Assembly (NCBI RefSeq): GCF_900163795.1
Contig: NZ_FWFD01000002.1
Coordinates: 1 to 64,000, forward strand
DNA: 64,000 nt
Direction: 5' to 3'
Source: Vagococcus fluvialis bH819
Lineage (GTDB): Bacteria > Bacillota > Bacilli > Lactobacillales > Vagococcaceae
Shown here: positions 1-9,458 of the stretch, in pieces
Numbering within the stretch: position 1 is the first letter of the stretch
How the letters are laid out: every line of letters starts with the position of its first letter
Translations under genes and position numbers: made by a program
The notes under the pieces: model-generated
What the model was told of the DNA's origin: nothing
What the model saw: the letters and a program-made list of their open reading frames with translations, nothing else
Databases searched by the model: none

Positions 1-143
1 AACGCCTTTTTCATCACTCTATGTAGTCTGGATTCAAAAGGCAGCTCCTGCGGCAGTTTCAGAAATAAAAATCAATTCAAAGGGCGCGAATTATTTTTTG
101 TTTCTTCCAACTGCTTGGAACTAAACGCCTTTTTCATCACTCT
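1..143 (-). repeat. Structured repeat R1 (full) plus start of a second copy
   Basis: Read on the minus strand, a full unit runs from about 143 to 26 and the left end of another unit (again AGAGTGATGAAAAAGGCG) starts at 20 and leaves the window. The unit has the family's nested arms: AGTTCC pairs with GGAGCT, GCAGTT with AACTGC, and an A/T-rich apical arm pairs around CGCGCCCTTTG. Its left end overlaps the galM stop codon (GAG TGA TGA), so the repeat supplies the end of the gene. Confidence 0.8.
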
Positions 144-1114
144 ACTTCATACACAGTCTTAAACACCTTAGTATGTCCTGGGTTTAGTTCAATCGAACCC
201 CATTTTGGGTGATTGACAATATCAGGTAGTTCTTGGGTTTCTATCGCAATGCCGATTTCAGAGTGCATGCTTTGTCCGTTCACTTTAAAGTCGTCATTAA
301 ATCCAGTTGTGGAGAAGATAACTGCTGCTTCTCGGTTAGAAGAGATGTTTAACTTACGACCACTTTTTGTTTCAGTTAAACAAATCTGTGGATGACTTGA
401 TTCTAAAATGAAGGCATCGTCAATTCCACCTGTTAATTTAGCTAAGTTATCAGCTAAAGAGGTTGGTTCTCTAAAATCATAACCTGTGTTATCAACAGTT
501 AGGATTTTTCCTGTGGGTAAGTTAATGCTATCTGTTTCAAGAATACCGTTACTTTTAACGAGTAAATCATGACTTGTAATGTCTCGTTTAGCGTTCCCTG
601 AAAGGTTAAAGTAAACATGATTGGTTGGGTTCACAATGGTTTGACTTTCTGAAGTCACCTTTGTGGTCATGACAACAGCTGTTGTTGTTAATTCATAAGT
701 ATTAACAACAGTGATTGGACCTGGGAAACCTGAAGCAGTATCCACTAAAGTAAACGCAACTTTTGTGTCACTGATCATCTCGTAGTCCCAAAATTGACAC
801 CACCAACCTTGACTGCCACCATGAATATGATGCTCGTCATGAAAGTTTTTTTCTAGAGTGATACCGTTCCACTCTGCATTTTTAATCCGACCGGCAACAG
901 GTCCCACTAAAGCACCAAACTGAGCATTGTCAGCTAAAATACTTTCAGGTGTATCTAAAGAAAGTAAGATATTTTCTTTGTTGCTATCTTTATCAGGGGT
1001 TACAAAGTTATGCCATCTTGCACCAAAGTTTAAGAAAGTTGCAGATAAATCACCATTTACTAAGGTAATATAAGCAATCCCTGTTTTTTCATCGATCTTA
1101 ATTTGATGAGACAT
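137..1114 (-). CDS. galM: Aldose 1-epimerase (maltose operon mutarotase)
   Basis: A 325-residue aldose 1-epimerase of normal length. It interconverts alpha and beta anomers of glucose/maltose in the cytoplasm. Visible family motifs are GRIKNA near residue 75, the HHIHGG segment near 95 with the conserved His, the NPTNHVYFNLSG segment around 162-173 with the second catalytic His, and the late acidic ETQELPD stretch carrying the catalytic Glu. It begins one base after the pgmB stop (TAAGATG), so translation is probably coupled to pgmB; it is the last gene of malP-pgmB-galM. In this pathway it supplies the anomer needed after inverting phosphorolysis of maltose (established for maltose operons). 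Its stop codon lies inside a structured repeat. Confidence 0.93.
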   Translation of the reverse strand: MSHQIKIDEKTGIAYITLVNGDLSATFLNFGARWHNFVTPDKDSNKENILLSLDTPESILADNAQFGALVGPVAGRIKNAEWNGITLEKNFHDEHHIHGGSQGWWCQFWDYEMISDTKVAFTLVDTASGFPGPITVVNTYELTTTAVVMTTKVTSESQTIVNPTNHVYFNLSGNAKRDITSHDLLVKSNGILETDSINLPTGKILTVDNTGYDFREPTSLADNLAKLTGGIDDAFILESSHPQICLTETKSGRKLNISSNREAAVIFSTTGFNDDFKVNGQSMHSEIGIAIETQELPDIVNHPKWGSIELNPGHTKVFKTVYEVE

Positions 1115-1115
1115 C

Positions 1116-1778
1116 TTATTTACTATTCCAAACAGTTTCTAAATAAGCTAAAGAAAGTTTGCTTGTATCTGGAACAATTGCAATATCGTCTCCTAAGTCT
1201 TTAGGTGATCCAACACCGACTGGTAGAGAACCACTTGCTTTAATGGCAGTAATACCAGCTTGAGAATCTTCAATCCCAACAGCTTCTTTAATTGAAACGT
1301 TCACTGCTTCAGCAGCCGCAACAAAAATATCTGGCGCTGGTTTTCCAGCAGCCACTGATCCTGGATCAACAATCGCATCGAAGAAATGGCTGATTTCCAT
1401 TTTATCTAATAAAAGAGGACCGTTTTTACTTGCAGAAGCTAAAGCAATTTTGATGTCAGCCGCTTTTAATTCTTCTAATAATTCTAAAATACCAGGGTAG
1501 ATATCTTTAGGTGAAATAGCTTGAATCATTTCAACATAGTTGTCATTTTTTACTTTAGCTAATTCAGCAAATTTTTCAGAACTGATTTCGCCAGCTTTAT
1601 TGCCATGTTCTAAAATTAAAGTTAGTGAATCTTCACGAGACACACCTTTTAATTTTTCGTTGAACGCACGATCAATTGAAATACCTAAATCATCCGCTAA
1701 TTTTTTCCAAGCTAAGAAATGGTACTCAGCTGTATCAGTAATAACACCATCTAAATCAAATAAAACACCTTTAAACAT
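1116..1778 (-). CDS. pgmB: Beta-phosphoglucomutase
   Basis: HAD-superfamily phosphatase/mutase that converts beta-glucose 1-phosphate, released by maltose phosphorylase, into glucose 6-phosphate. Motif I is FDLDGVITD with the nucleophile and acid/base aspartates, followed by the cap residues GVSREDS, motif II ASAS, the GKPAPDIF lysine motif and motif IV EDSQAGI. With ATG at 1778 the protein has 220 residues, the length of the lactococcal enzyme; the AAAGGA ribosome site lies 9 bases before it. An upstream ATG at 1796 would add six residues and overlaps that site, so I reject it. It is second in malP-pgmB-galM; the 250-base gap to malP holds a repeat and a hairpin pointing the other way. Confidence 0.95.
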   Translation of the reverse strand: MFKGVLFDLDGVITDTAEYHFLAWKKLADDLGISIDRAFNEKLKGVSREDSLTLILEHGNKAGEISSEKFAELAKVKNDNYVEMIQAISPKDIYPGILELLEELKAADIKIALASASKNGPLLLDKMEISHFFDAIVDPGSVAAGKPAPDIFVAAAEAVNVSIKEAVGIEDSQAGITAIKASGSLPVGVGSPKDLGDDIAIVPDTSKLSLAYLETVWNSK

Positions 1779-1809
1779 AAAAAAACATCCTTTCATTTTT
1801 AAAAAGCAA

Positions 1810-1926
1810 GGTGGGTCAAAAGGCGTTTTGCTCCGAGCAACTGGAGGGAAAAGTGAACAATCGCTCTTTTTGATTGATCACTTTTCGTGAAGTTGCCGTG
1901 GGAGCTGCCTTTTTATCCCCCGACTA
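1810..1926 (+). repeat. Structured repeat R2 (full)
   Basis: Plus-oriented unit in the gap between malP and pgmB, antisense to that operon. Core is TTGCTCCGAGCAACTGGA ... GTGAAGTTGCCGTGGGAGC; the apical arm AAAAGTGA-ACAATC pairs with GATTGATCACTTTT; the outer arm AAAGGC pairs with GCCTTT. The unit ends in CCCCCGACTAAAAA and is followed by the ATTATTCATATAA spacer and terminator hairpin also seen at two other loci. Confidence 0.85.
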
Positions 1927-1949
1927 AAAAATTATTCATATAACAAGAC

Positions 1950-1983
1950 AGAGGCTAACGGTAGGGTCAGCCTCTATTTTTAT
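1950..1983 (+). terminator. Hairpin with T-run attached to repeat R2
   Basis: AGAGGCT (1950) pairs with AGCCTCT (1969-1975) and is followed by ATTTTTAT on the plus strand. No plus-strand gene precedes it, so it would stop antisense transcription. Read along the malP operon the hairpin lacks a U-tract and should not terminate. It belongs to the module shared with 38624 and 52131. Confidence 0.6.
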
Positions 1984-2029
1984 AGCTATCTTTATTTTAA
2001 TGTATTTTAAATCAGTTGTCTATACAAGT

Positions 2030-4294
2030 TTATTTTTTGACTGGGGTAGTCATTGTTCCTTCAACGTGATGAACGTCACCATAAACGTCAATATCAAGAG
2101 CGTCGCCACTTAATAAAGTGATCGTCACATTAGTATCAATTAAGACATGTAGTAAACGGCCGCGGTAGTTAATGTGGAACGCATATTTACTCCATTTTTC
2201 GGGTAAGAATGGGGCAAAGCTTAATTTTTCGTTGTAAGTCTTCATTTGAGCGAATCCTTGAACGATTCCTAACCAGCTACCTGTCATTGAAGTGATGTGT
2301 AATCCGTCATCTGTGTCGTTGTTGTAGTTATCAAGGTCTAGTCGGGCTGTCCGTTGATACATTTCAACTGCTTTTTCTTCCATGCCTAATTCAGCAGCTA
2401 AGATCGAGTGAATACATGGTGAAAGTGATGATTCATGGACTGTCATTGGTTCATAGAATTCAAAGTTTTTACGTTTTTCTTCCATAGTAAATTCATCGTT
2501 AAAGAAGTAAATTCCTTGAAGAACATCTGCTTGTTTGATGAAACATGAACGTAAGATGTGATCCCATGACCAATTTTGGTTTAAAGGTACATCAGTTGCT
2601 GCTAAATCAGAAACTGGCATTAATTCTTTATCTAAGAATGTATCGTGTTGAACGTAAACACCTAATTCATCATCTTTAGGGAAGTACATGTTTGCAATAA
2701 TATCTTCCCAATGGCTGATTTCTTCAGTCGTTAATTTAACCGTTGTTTCAGCTTGGTATTTTTTGTAGTTTTCTAACGTATATTTAAGAACCCAAACAGC
2801 GATGTAGTTAGTGTACCAGTTGTTATTAACGTTGTTTTCATATTCGTTAGGACCAGTCACGCCGTGCATCATGTATTGTTTGTTGCGTTTAGAATAGTGA
2901 ATACGGTCAGCCCAGAAACGAGCGATTTCAGAAAGGACTTCTAAACCTTCTGTTTTAATGTATTCAGTGTCGCCTGTGTAGTTTGTATAGTTATAAACCG
3001 CATAAGCAATGGCACCATTACGGTGAATTTCTTCAAAAGTAATTTCCCACTCATTATGACACTCCACACCAGTAAAAGTAACCATTGGGTATAAAGCACC
3101 TTTAAGTCCTTGTTGACGGGCATTGTGTTGTGCTTGTGGTAATTGATTGTGACGGTATTTTAATAAGTTTTTAGTTACACTTGGATCAGCTAAGGCTAAG
3201 TATAAAGGAACTGCGTAAGCTTCAGTATCCCAATAAGTTGCACCGCCGTATTTTTCACCAGTGAAGCCTTTTGGTCCAATGTTTAAGCGATCATCTTCGC
3301 CGTAGTAAGTAGAGAATAATTGGAATAAGTTAAAACGAATGCCTTGTTGTGCTTCGTCATCACCTTCGATAACCACATCAGCTAATTCCCAACGTTTTTC
3401 CCATGCAGTAGCGTGAGCTTGTTTTAATTCTTCAATAGAAGAAGCATTAACTTCTGTCATGATTGTTTGAGCCGCTGTTAATTGTTTCCCTTCTTCGATG
3501 TCACGACTTGTTGTAATGACTACTTTTTTATCTAGAGAAACCACGTCACCAGATTTAACGTCAAAAGTGAAGCTTTCAGTTGCTAAGAAGGCAGCTGTTT
3601 CTTTTTGACTTGTGTGAGTTCCAGTTGCTGTATTTTCCATTAAAGCAGTGATAGTAAATTGTTCAATACCAAAATTATTTGGAACCGTACGAGCAGTCAC
3701 AACATTTTCAGAAACTTGACGTTCTTCCCAGAACATTTCTTCGTAGTTGCTATCTTCGTTATGCACATTATTATCTAATTTAGAAACAACTTTGATTGTG
3801 CCATTTCCTTCTAATACTTCAGCTTTAAGTGAAACCACACCTAATTCTTTCGTCGTAATACTTAAGAAACGCTCAAAAGAGAATTTAACTTTCATGTCAC
3901 TCATTTCAATCGTGAAGTGACGAGATAAAACGCCATGTTCCATATCTAATTCTTGGTAGAAATCTGAAACAGTTTGTGTTGCTAAGTCAATTTTTGTATC
4001 GTTGATGTATAAGTCCATTGCGATGAAGTTAATAGCATTGATTACTTTACCAAAGTATTCTGGGTAACCATTTTTCCACCAACCCACACGTGTTTTGTCT
4101 GGATACCAAACACCTGCAATATAAGTTCCTTGATGATTGTCACCACTAAAACCTTCTTCAAAGTTTCCGCGCATTCCCATATAACCATTACCAGTACTTG
4201 TTAATGATTCTTGTAAGCGAATGTCTGAGTTATGTAATTCATTCGTTGTTAGTTTCCATGGATCGATATTAAATAATCTTTTTAAATGTTCCAC
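2030..4294 (-). CDS. malP: Maltose phosphorylase (GH65)
   Basis: A 754-residue glycoside hydrolase family 65 phosphorylase. It splits cytoplasmic maltose with phosphate into glucose and beta-glucose 1-phosphate. Evidence: N-terminal [19 protein letters not shown] signature of the family near residue 30-48, the catalytic general acid in GPNEYENN (Glu about residue 484, close to its place in characterised maltose phosphorylases), and the [12 protein letters not shown] region typical of GH65. Trehalose and kojibiose phosphorylases are related; the flanking maltose PTS, phosphatase and beta-phosphoglucomutase favour maltose. The start is a GTG at 4294 with GGGGGA nine bases upstream. First gene of malP-pgmB-galM, divergent from malT. 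Confidence 0.9.
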   Translation of the reverse strand: MEHLKRLFNIDPWKLTTNELHNSDIRLQESLTSTGNGYMGMRGNFEEGFSGDNHQGTYIAGVWYPDKTRVGWWKNGYPEYFGKVINAINFIAMDLYINDTKIDLATQTVSDFYQELDMEHGVLSRHFTIEMSDMKVKFSFERFLSITTKELGVVSLKAEVLEGNGTIKVVSKLDNNVHNEDSNYEEMFWEERQVSENVVTARTVPNNFGIEQFTITALMENTATGTHTSQKETAAFLATESFTFDVKSGDVVSLDKKVVITTSRDIEEGKQLTAAQTIMTEVNASSIEELKQAHATAWEKRWELADVVIEGDDEAQQGIRFNLFQLFSTYYGEDDRLNIGPKGFTGEKYGGATYWDTEAYAVPLYLALADPSVTKNLLKYRHNQLPQAQHNARQQGLKGALYPMVTFTGVECHNEWEITFEEIHRNGAIAYAVYNYTNYTGDTEYIKTEGLEVLSEIARFWADRIHYSKRNKQYMMHGVTGPNEYENNVNNNWYTNYIAVWVLKYTLENYKKYQAETTVKLTTEEISHWEDIIANMYFPKDDELGVYVQHDTFLDKELMPVSDLAATDVPLNQNWSWDHILRSCFIKQADVLQGIYFFNDEFTMEEKRKNFEFYEPMTVHESSLSPCIHSILAAELGMEEKAVEMYQRTARLDLDNYNNDTDDGLHITSMTGSWLGIVQGFAQMKTYNEKLSFAPFLPEKWSKYAFHINYRGRLLHVLIDTNVTITLLSGDALDIDVYGDVHHVEGTMTTPVKK

Positions 4295-4328
4295 TTATAA
4301 TTTCCCCCTTAGATTAATGTATAAATCC

Positions 4329-4357
4329 ATGATAAACGCAAACGATTGCGAAATCAA
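4329..4357 (-). promoter_or_regulatory. malP promoter with LacI-type operator inside the spacer
   Basis: On the minus strand TTGATT (4357-4352), a 17-base spacer and TATCAT (4334-4329). The spacer is filled by CGCAAACGATTGCG (4337-4350), a near-palindrome centred on CG, the usual shape of LacI/MalR operators. A repressor bound here would block RNA polymerase. The likely ligand protein is the LacI gene at 7787. Confidence 0.75.
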
Positions 4358-4383
4358 CAATAAATAATTAGATAATGAATCTT

Positions 4384-4395
4384 GTTACCGGTAAC
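4384..4395. promoter_or_regulatory. Perfect palindrome GTTACCGGTAAC in malP/malT gap
   Basis: A 12-base perfect palindrome centred on CCGG between the two divergent promoters. Its half-site differs from the CGCAA/TTGCG sites on either side, so it could bind a second regulator or be a weaker LacI-family site. Function inferred only from position and symmetry. Confidence 0.45.
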
Positions 4396-4422
4396 GATTT
4401 GTTTTGTTTCTATTAATACATC

Positions 4423-4472
4423 TTTACAAAAAAAGTCTGGAGAGATATAATTTAATTACGAAACCGATTGCG
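4423..4472 (+). promoter_or_regulatory. malT promoter and downstream operator
   Basis: TTTACA (4423-4428), 17 bases, TATAAT (4446-4451). Just after it, where transcription would start, lies CGAAACCGATTGCG (4459-4472), closely similar to the operator in the malP promoter. Both divergent promoters therefore carry one copy, consistent with joint control by a MalR-type repressor. Confidence 0.75.
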
Positions 4473-4515
4473 TTAAGATGTGTTTGGCGCAATTGAATTA
4501 AGAAAGGTGAATAAA

Positions 4516-6690
4516 ATGAAAAAATTATTGAGTTTTGAGTTTTGGCAAAAGTTTGGTAAAGCCTTAATGGTTGTTATCGCAGTTATGCCAGCAGCAGGAT
4601 TGATGATTAGTATTGGTAAATCCATTCCACTAATCAATCCAGACATGCATATGTTAGTGACGACTGGTGGTGTTGTTGAGAACATTGGTTGGGCAATTAT
4701 TGGAAATCTTCATTTATTATTTGCATTAGCTATCGGTGGTAGTTGGGCGAAAGAAAAAGCCGGTGGAGCCTTTGCAGCTGGTATTGCTTTTGTGTTAATT
4801 AACCGTATTACAGGGTCAATTTTTGGTGTGACAAGTGACATGTTAAGTAACCCTGACGCTTACACACATACTTTATTTGGTACTAAAATTATGGTTAAAG
4901 GTTTCTTTACAAGTGTTTTAGAAGCACCAGCTTTAAATATGGGTGTTTTCGTTGGTATTATTGCCGGTTTTGTTGGGGCAATGGCCTTCAATAAATATTA
5001 CAATTATCGTAAATTACCAGATGCGTTATCATTCTTTAATGGTAAACGTTTCGTTCCTTTCGTGGTTATTCTTTGGTCAGTTCTTGTTTCATTAGCGTTA
5101 GCTATTATTTGGCCATTTATCCAATCAGGAATTAACAACTTTGGTTTATGGATTGCGACAAGTCAAGACACAGCACCAATACTAGCACCATTCCTTTATG
5201 GAACATTAGAACGTTTATTATTACCATTTGGTTTACACCATATGTTAACTATTCCAATTAACTATACACAACTTGGTGGTACTTACGAAATTCTTTCAGG
5301 TGCACAAGCAGGAACAATGGTTTATGGACAAGATCCATTATGGCTAGCATGGGCAACTGATTTATTAAACTTGAAGCAATCGGGTGATATGAGTCAATAC
5401 AATCATGTTTTGACAAACTGGACACCAGCACGTTTCAAAGTAGGTCAAATGATCGGTTCTTCAGGTATTTTAATGGGTATGGCTTTTGCAATGTATAAAA
5501 ACGTTGATGCTGATAAAAAATCTCAATATAAATCAATGTATTTTTCAGCAGCACTTGCAGTATTCTTAACAGGTGTTACAGAGCCTTTAGAATTTATGTT
5601 TATGTTTGTGGCAATGCCGTTGTACGGAGTGTACGCAGTGATTCAAGGGTTAGCATTTGCTATGGCAGATATCATCAACTTACGTGTCCATTCATTCGGT
5701 AACATTGAGTTATTAACAAGACTGCCAATTTCAATCAAAGCAGGATTGGGTATGGATATTGTTAATTTTGTGATTTGTACGATTGTCTTTGGTGTTGGAA
5801 CATATTTCTTAGCTAACTTCTTAATTAAGAAATTTAACTTTGGAACACCAGGACGTAATGGTAACTATGAAGTAGATGGTGCGACAGATACAACAGCAAC
5901 CAATACAGATGCTTCTGGACTTAACCAACAAGTGATTGATGTAATTAATTTATTAGGTGGTAAAGAAAATATTGCTGATGTGGATGCGTGTATGACTCGG
6001 TTACGTGTTTCTGTGAAGGATCGTGGTTTAGTTGGTTCCGAAGAAGCATGGAAAAAATGTGGTGCTATGGGCTTAATTATTAAAGATAATGGCGTTCAAG
6101 CAGTTTACGGACCTAAAGCGGACATCTTAAAATCAGATATTCAAGACGCATTAGATGCAAATATTGAGATTCCAAAATCAAATTTTAATGATACATCAGT
6201 TGAAAAACAAGCTGAAAGTAAACAAGCAATAAATAAAGAAGTCGCATTACTTGCAGTAGCAGCAGGAGAAGTTATCCCAATTGAAGAAGTGAAAGATGAA
6301 GTCTTTTCACAAAAAATGATGGGTGACGGATTTGGTGTGAACCCAATGAGTGGTGAAGTTGTTTCACCAGTAGCAGCTGAAATTATGACAGTCTTTCCTT
6401 CAAAACATGCGATTGGTTTAGTGACAGAAGATGGCTTAGAAATCTTAGTTCACATGGGACTAGATACAGTAGAGATGGAAAACTCAGCCTTTGATGTAGT
6501 TGTTAAAGAAGGCGACAAAGTAGAAGCAGGTCAATTATTAGCAAAAGCTGATTGGAATGCAGTAAAAAAAGCAGGAAAAGGCACAACAATTGTGGTAGTA
6601 TTTACCAATAGTGATAAATTACAAGCATTAACATTAGACCAAGTCGGACAACAAACAAAAGCTAGCGTGATAGGAAAAGTTAGTTTGTAA
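4516..6690 (+). CDS. malT: Maltose-specific PTS transporter EIICBA
   Basis: A 724-residue three-domain PTS permease. EIIC (about 1-440, hydrophobic, several membrane segments) resembles the glucose/maltose branch; EIIB has its phosphorylated Cys in DACMTRLRV at about residue 492; the C-terminal EIIA has KHAIGLV and the phosphohistidine in LVHMGLDTVEM at about 646. It imports maltose as maltose 6'-phosphate (established for MalT of E. faecalis). ATG at 4516 follows GAAAGGTG; an upstream in-frame ATG at 4480 lies in the operator-proximal leader and lacks a ribosome site. Divergent from malP, followed by mapP and the LacI regulator. Confidence 0.9.
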   Translation: MKKLLSFEFWQKFGKALMVVIAVMPAAGLMISIGKSIPLINPDMHMLVTTGGVVENIGWAIIGNLHLLFALAIGGSWAKEKAGGAFAAGIAFVLINRITGSIFGVTSDMLSNPDAYTHTLFGTKIMVKGFFTSVLEAPALNMGVFVGIIAGFVGAMAFNKYYNYRKLPDALSFFNGKRFVPFVVILWSVLVSLALAIIWPFIQSGINNFGLWIATSQDTAPILAPFLYGTLERLLLPFGLHHMLTIPINYTQLGGTYEILSGAQAGTMVYGQDPLWLAWATDLLNLKQSGDMSQYNHVLTNWTPARFKVGQMIGSSGILMGMAFAMYKNVDADKKSQYKSMYFSAALAVFLTGVTEPLEFMFMFVAMPLYGVYAVIQGLAFAMADIINLRVHSFGNIELLTRLPISIKAGLGMDIVNFVICTIVFGVGTYFLANFLIKKFNFGTPGRNGNYEVDGATDTTATNTDASGLNQQVIDVINLLGGKENIADVDACMTRLRVSVKDRGLVGSEEAWKKCGAMGLIIKDNGVQAVYGPKADILKSDIQDALDANIEIPKSNFNDTSVEKQAESKQAINKEVALLAVAAGEVIPIEEVKDEVFSQKMMGDGFGVNPMSGEVVSPVAAEIMTVFPSKHAIGLVTEDGLEILVHMGLDTVEMENSAFDVVVKEGDKVEAGQLLAKADWNAVKKAGKGTTIVVVFTNSDKLQALTLDQVGQQTKASVIGKVSL

Positions 6691-6693
6691 ATA

Positions 6694-6856
6694 AGGGTGG
6701 CATAAAAATCGCTTTGCTCCGAGCAACTGGAAGAAGTGAAAAACAATCCGCACCTTTGGGATTGTTTTTCACTTGTGAAGTTGCCGAAGGAGCAGATTTT
6801 TATGCCCCGACTAAATAAGGATGGTGGAAATGACGTTTTGCTCCAAGCAACTGGGG
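6694..6856 (+). repeat. Structured repeat R3 (full) plus left-half copy
   Basis: Full unit 6694-6812 starts four bases after the malT stop. This is the clearest copy: GGCATAAAAATC pairs with GATTTTTATGCC over 12 bases, TGCTCC with GGAGCA, GCAACT with AGTTGC, and AAGTGAAAAACAATCC with GGATTGTTTTTCACTT over 16 bases around GCACCTTTG. At 6819-6856 the left half repeats (GGTGGAAATGACGTTTTGC, CTCCAAGCAACTGGGG) and stops without its right arm. Confidence 0.9.
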
Positions 6857-6897
6857 TAATTGCAGACTTTACATCCAAAATGATTAAAACCAAGTAT

Positions 6898-6936
6898 AAG
6901 AAAAGGCTATGGCACGATGCCTGGCCTTTTTCTTTT
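6898..6936 (+). terminator. Terminator between malT and mapP
   Basis: AAGAAAAGGC pairs with GCCTTTTTCTT around a loop with inner GGCA/TGCC pairing. It may end part of the malT transcripts before mapP, whose ribosome site begins only a few bases downstream. Confidence 0.6.
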
Positions 6937-6954
6937 GAATAGGAAGGATATAAA

Positions 6955-7773
6955 ATGAAAGTTATTAGTTTAAACACCCATAGTTGGATTGAAGAAAAAC
7001 CTTTGGAAAAATTAGTTCAAATAGGGGATTTTATTTTAAAAGAAGGAGCAGAAGTGATTGCTCTTCAAGAAGTAAATCAAAGAATTTCGGCAGACGTGAT
7101 TAACCCAGATGGATTTTATTGTTCATATGAAGGAGCAGAAGTTGAAATTAAAGCAGATAATTTTGCTAAATTGTTAGTTGATTATTTAAAAGAAAAAGGG
7201 CAAAATTTTTATTGGGGTTGGACATGCAGTCATATCGGTTATGATATTTATGATGAAGGTTCTGCTATTCTTTCAAAATATCCTTTTGAAGCCGAAAGCT
7301 TACTTGTGTCACCAACTGAGGATAGAGCAGATTACCATACAAGACGTATTTTACTAGCACATTTAAATGAAGAGAAGCTGACAGTCGGAAGTTGTCATTA
7401 CTCTTGGTATTCAGAAAATCCAGAAGAAGGCTTTATTTATGAATGGAGTAAATTATTAGTAAACACTGAAAAAATAGGTCATCAAATTTTACTACTAGGT
7501 GATTTTAATGCGCCGGCTCACATTGAAGGGGCAGGGTATTCTTTAGTTAGTCAAACTTATACAGATGTGTATCATTTAGCAAAAGAAAAGAAAGGCCAAT
7601 TTACAGTAGAAAGTAACATTGATGGCTGGGCAGATAATAAAGAAAGGTTGCGAATTGATTTTGGTTTTGTTTTAAACCCAGTTGAAGTCGCAACCTACCA
7701 AGTTATTTTTAATGGTGTAGATGGTCCTATCGTTAGTGATCATTTTGGTATTTTATTAGATATGAAATTTTAA
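6955..7773 (+). CDS. mapP: Maltose 6'-phosphate phosphatase (EEP family)
   Basis: A 272-residue endonuclease/exonuclease/phosphatase-fold protein. Metal and catalytic motifs are visible: SLNTH near the start, ALQEVNQR (Glu ligand) around 38, DEGSAILSK near 98, LLGDFNAP around 178 and VSDHFGI near the C-terminus. In E. faecalis a protein of this family next to malT dephosphorylates maltose 6'-phosphate so that maltose phosphorylase can act; position and family fit that role. The family also contains nucleases and sphingomyelinases, so context carries the assignment. Start ATG follows AGGAAGGA. The LacI gene follows after 13 bases. Confidence 0.85.
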   Translation: MKVISLNTHSWIEEKPLEKLVQIGDFILKEGAEVIALQEVNQRISADVINPDGFYCSYEGAEVEIKADNFAKLLVDYLKEKGQNFYWGWTCSHIGYDIYDEGSAILSKYPFEAESLLVSPTEDRADYHTRRILLAHLNEEKLTVGSCHYSWYSENPEEGFIYEWSKLLVNTEKIGHQILLLGDFNAPAHIEGAGYSLVSQTYTDVYHLAKEKKGQFTVESNIDGWADNKERLRIDFGFVLNPVEVATYQVIFNGVDGPIVSDHFGILLDMKF

Positions 7774-7786
7774 GAGGAGAGATCAT

Positions 7787-8797
7787 ATGAGTGTTACGAT
7801 TAAAGATGTTGCTAAAGAAGTTGGTGTGGCACCTTCAACTGTTTCAAGAACCTTAAAAGATCATCCAAGTATTTCACAAGAAACAAAAGAAAAAGTCCGA
7901 AAAGCAATGGATAAACTAGGCTATGTGCCTAATGTCTCAGCTCAAAATCTTGCTAACAAATATGTGGATACAATCGGTATTATTTTACCAGTCATTGGTT
8001 CAAAAGAAAGAAAAAGTAACCCTTTTTACCTAGAAATTATGACTGCGATGAATGAAGAGGCGAGTAAACAAAAAGTGACGATTTCTGTTGCTTCAGCACC
8101 AACACAAGAAGAATTATTAGCTAATGTCGAACTGATGTATCGCCAAAAACGAGTGGATGGTTTTATCTTACTTTACGTAGAAGAAGATGACATGGTTCTG
8201 GATTATTTGGTTAAACAAAAAGTGCCATTTACCATGATAGGGCAGCCTTATAAATATTTTAATGAAACAAGTTGTGTGGATAATGATAATCAGCTGCTAG
8301 GCTACACAGCAACACAACATTTACTTGATAAAGGCCACAAAAAAATTATTTTTGTAACCAATAATCAAAAAGAGAATTTCTTTAAAGAACGTTATTTCGG
8401 TTACCAAAAATGTTTAATGGAAAAAGAAATGACTAGTTTACCTGTTATGTCGTTGATTGATCCACAAAGTTATTTAACGTTTGAAACATGTTTAAAAGAA
8501 GAACAACCTACCGCGTGTATTGCCATTGATGATATGTTTGCTTTAAGATTGATTCAAATGCTTAATTTATCTGGTTACAAAGTACCCGATGATATATCTG
8601 TGATTAGCTTTAATAATTCAATATTTACTACATTATTACATCCTTATATCACATCAATTGATGTGAACGCAGCGCAATTAGGAAAAACAGCCGTGGAAGA
8701 ATTTTTAACTCAATTAAAAGAACCAACTGAATTAAAAAAACGAGTGATTATTCCTCATAAATTAATTGAAAATGAAACGGTGATGAAGTTAAAGTAA
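7787..8797 (+). CDS. malR: LacI-family repressor, probable maltose regulator
   Basis: A 336-residue LacI/GalR regulator. N-terminal helix-turn-helix TIKDVAKEVGVAPSTVSRTL (residues 3-22) and the hinge helix VSAQNLANK (about 52-60) are intact, followed by a periplasmic-binding-protein-like sensor domain ending in SIDVNAAQLGKTAVE. GAGGAG precedes the ATG. It follows mapP within 13 bases and is the obvious candidate to bind the CG-centred operators in the malP/malT gap. The inducer (maltose or a derivative) is inferred from context. Confidence 0.85.
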   Translation: MSVTIKDVAKEVGVAPSTVSRTLKDHPSISQETKEKVRKAMDKLGYVPNVSAQNLANKYVDTIGIILPVIGSKERKSNPFYLEIMTAMNEEASKQKVTISVASAPTQEELLANVELMYRQKRVDGFILLYVEEDDMVLDYLVKQKVPFTMIGQPYKYFNETSCVDNDNQLLGYTATQHLLDKGHKKIIFVTNNQKENFFKERYFGYQKCLMEKEMTSLPVMSLIDPQSYLTFETCLKEEQPTACIAIDDMFALRLIQMLNLSGYKVPDDISVISFNNSIFTTLLHPYITSIDVNAAQLGKTAVEEFLTQLKEPTELKKRVIIPHKLIENETVMKLK

Positions 8798-8850
8798 ATT
8801 ATCATTAAAATGGTATAATATATATAAAGAAGTGTAGCATATCAATGCCA

Positions 8851-8886
8851 AAGAGGACTAGCATGCAGACTAATCCTCTTTTTTGT
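8851..8886 (+). terminator. Terminator after malR
   Basis: AGAGGA pairs with TCCTCT, extended by TAG/CTA across a short mismatch, followed by TTTTTT. A TATAAT box at 8814-8819 lies only about 35 bases upstream, but its -35 is poor, so I do not call a separate small RNA. Confidence 0.7.
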
Positions 8887-8948
8887 CGTCCGGGTTCAAA
8901 AGGCAACTTCTCCAGTTGCTTAGAGCTACGTGCCATTTTCACTACTTT
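8884..8948 (-). repeat. Structured repeat R4 (compact form)
   Basis: Minus-oriented unit about 64 bases long. Left end AGTAGTGAAAATGGCACG, TAGCTCTAAGCAACT, then directly AGTTGCC and TTTTGAACCCGGAC. The whole apical arm is missing, leaving GCAACT-GGAGA-AGTTGC. It lies downstream of hicB in the sense direction. Confidence 0.75.
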
Positions 8949-8980
8949 GGTTTATGTAATTAAAACTATGTTTAACTGAA

Positions 8981-9427
8981 CTAATGATTTAACTTCTCTT
9001 TAATAATCGCTTCAGTTAATGTTTTTGAAAAGTTTAAATGTAATTCTTTACCAAGTTTATCTGCCCACTTTGGAATAGCTAAGGTTTTTTTTATAGGTTC
9101 TTCTAATCCTAAGTATTCTATTAAATTAACATTAACCATGGAGATAAATGATTTTTCTGGGTCAAACATAAAATTAAAATCATCATCATCTTGAAACGGG
9201 GCATTATGTGTTAAGGACAACTCGTTAATATTGGAAGGTTTTGGAAGCTCTCTCTTATTTTCAAAATCATCGGCTAAACGAATACCCAAATATTCTGAGC
9301 CCATTGCGATAGCATCTGGTATATTTATCCCTTGTGTTAGACCATCTAAATCAGGAAAGTAAATTTGAAATGGAACGGACGAACTATTGTCTTCATAATA
9401 AAAAATAGCTGGATAACTTATCAACAT
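8981..9427 (-). CDS. hicB: HicB-family antitoxin
   Basis: A 148-residue antitoxin. The N-terminal half YPAIFYYEDNSSSVPFQ...FPDLDG with downstream EYLGIRL is the HicB partial RNase-H-like fold that caps the toxin. The C-terminal part (about 108-145, MVNVNLIEYL..., KKTLAIPKWADKL) looks like the DNA-binding ribbon-helix-helix module of Gram-positive HicB proteins. It follows hicA after about 30 bases on the same strand with GGAGG before its ATG. By family it neutralises HicA and represses the hicAB promoter. Confidence 0.88.
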   Translation of the reverse strand: MLISYPAIFYYEDNSSSVPFQIYFPDLDGLTQGINIPDAIAMGSEYLGIRLADDFENKRELPKPSNINELSLTHNAPFQDDDDFNFMFDPEKSFISMVNVNLIEYLGLEEPIKKTLAIPKWADKLGKELHLNFSKTLTEAIIKEKLNH

Positions 9428-9458
9428 AATAAAATCCTCCTTATTCAGTAGGAGCTGA

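Noticed and set aside
1540-1890. Open frames across repeats (for example 1540-1890, 6531-6977, 6736-6942, 23501-23722)
   Set aside because: They run through the structured repeats and the reverse of malT, pgmB or ysxC, lack ribosome sites and show no family features.
8814-8886. A small RNA between malR and repeat R4
   Set aside because: TATAAT and a terminator are about 35 bases apart but no credible -35 exists; more simply it is the malR terminator.
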